Assembly: GCA_028023455.1 (NCBI GenBank)
Contig: JAQFVV010006305.1
Coordinates: forward strand, 3,339,001 to 3,403,000
DNA: 64,000 bases
Direction: 5' to 3'
DNA from: Epiperipatus broadwayi
Lineage: Eukaryota > Onychophora > Udeonychophora > Euonychophora > Peripatidae
Position 1 is the first letter of the stretch, and the number at the start of each line of letters is the position of its first letter. This document shows positions 63,807-64,000 of the stretch, piece by piece. The notes beneath the pieces are model-generated. The model did no database searches. It was given only the letters and a program-made list of their open reading frames with translations, and was not told the DNA's origin. Both the position numbers and the translations under genes were made by a program.

Positions 63807-64000
63807 TTTGGCTGGTTTCAAACTTCTTCATAATATATTTATAACCTTATTTAATTATAAATGTTACGTGAACCAACCGGCACATTCGAGCAAAATGGGA
63901 AATATTATTGATAGCTTTAACTATCAACAATGGCCCACCTCGGCTGCTAGATTCAACTCCTATTATCCAAACACTTTATTTGTTTCAGAGTAAACCCCAG
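63807..64000. other. GC-richer end of window, unassigned
   Basis: From about 63.86 kb composition is more balanced ('gaaccaaccggcacattcga', 'ggcccacctcggctgct') and one plus frame stays open (to a TAA at 63991-63993) but no domain is recognised. It may be the start of a feature that continues beyond the window. Confidence 0.25.

Overview
This is a very AT-rich, repeat-laden piece of a eukaryotic, almost certainly metazoan (invertebrate), nuclear genome. The reasons are long (TA)n, (TATC)n and (ACT)n microsatellites, an RTE-type non-LTR retrotransposon, a decayed Ty3/Gypsy polyprotein, a hAT-type miniature transposon with an 8-bp target duplication, and a tRNA-derived SINE-like insertion. There is no operon structure or dense coding, and there is a 500-N assembly gap (40287-40786). 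I cannot name the phylum from the sequence; AT-rich genomes of this style occur in molluscs, arachnids, cnidarians and others.

Layout. 1-1300: degenerate ~125-bp minisatellite, then a triplet-repeat tract. 1462-1890: a hydrophilic open frame that might be a terminal exon. 1900-20600: mostly featureless AT-rich DNA interrupted by degenerate tandem repeats (3.5-4.0 kb, 7.2-7.9 kb), a fold-back element (6.3 kb), (TA)n tracts (8.8, 13.1, 15.8 kb), inverted-repeat elements (16.07 and 16.2-16.4 kb) and a 334-bp tandem duplication capped by a palindrome (17.33-18.03 kb). 20.6-21.2 kb: degenerate TATC repeat. 22.6-24.7 kb: minus-strand Ty3/Gypsy relic (RT, RNase H and integrase, heavily frameshifted). 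29.7-32.8 kb: a large tetranucleotide domain with ~640 bp of perfect (TATC)n, whose strand polarity flips to GATA at ~31.32 kb. 33.6-34.75 kb: two ~0.5-kb diverged direct repeats behind a TATA-like box. 36.3-40.3 kb: a compositionally distinct, A/C-rich stretch with coding-like but broken frames, ending at the gap.

41.6-45.0 kb (minus strand) holds the clearest coding content: an almost complete RTE-clade LINE with endonuclease and reverse transcriptase, broken by only two frameshifts. Just upstream of it lies a tRNA-derived insertion (45.03-45.14 kb) with a likely 9-bp target duplication. 46.2-47.3 kb is degenerate tandem repeat. 49.4-50.1 kb and 53.9-54.2 kb carry further copies of the 6.3-kb fold-back family, one arranged as a ~415-bp palindrome. 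50327-52056 is a 1.73-kb non-autonomous DNA transposon with 34-bp perfect terminal inverted repeats and a large stem-loop at its right end. 52.4-57.2 kb contains two GC-richer, promoter/exon-like loci and a small minus-strand open frame. 60.9-61.4 kb is a 504-bp hAT MITE. The final 3 kb holds more (TA)n tracts.

No host gene is called with confidence. Almost all supportable features are mobile elements and repeats, and the small open frames listed as CDS are explicitly low-confidence. Several (TA)n tracts share one flanking motif, suggesting they are tails of a dispersed repeat family rather than independent microsatellites.
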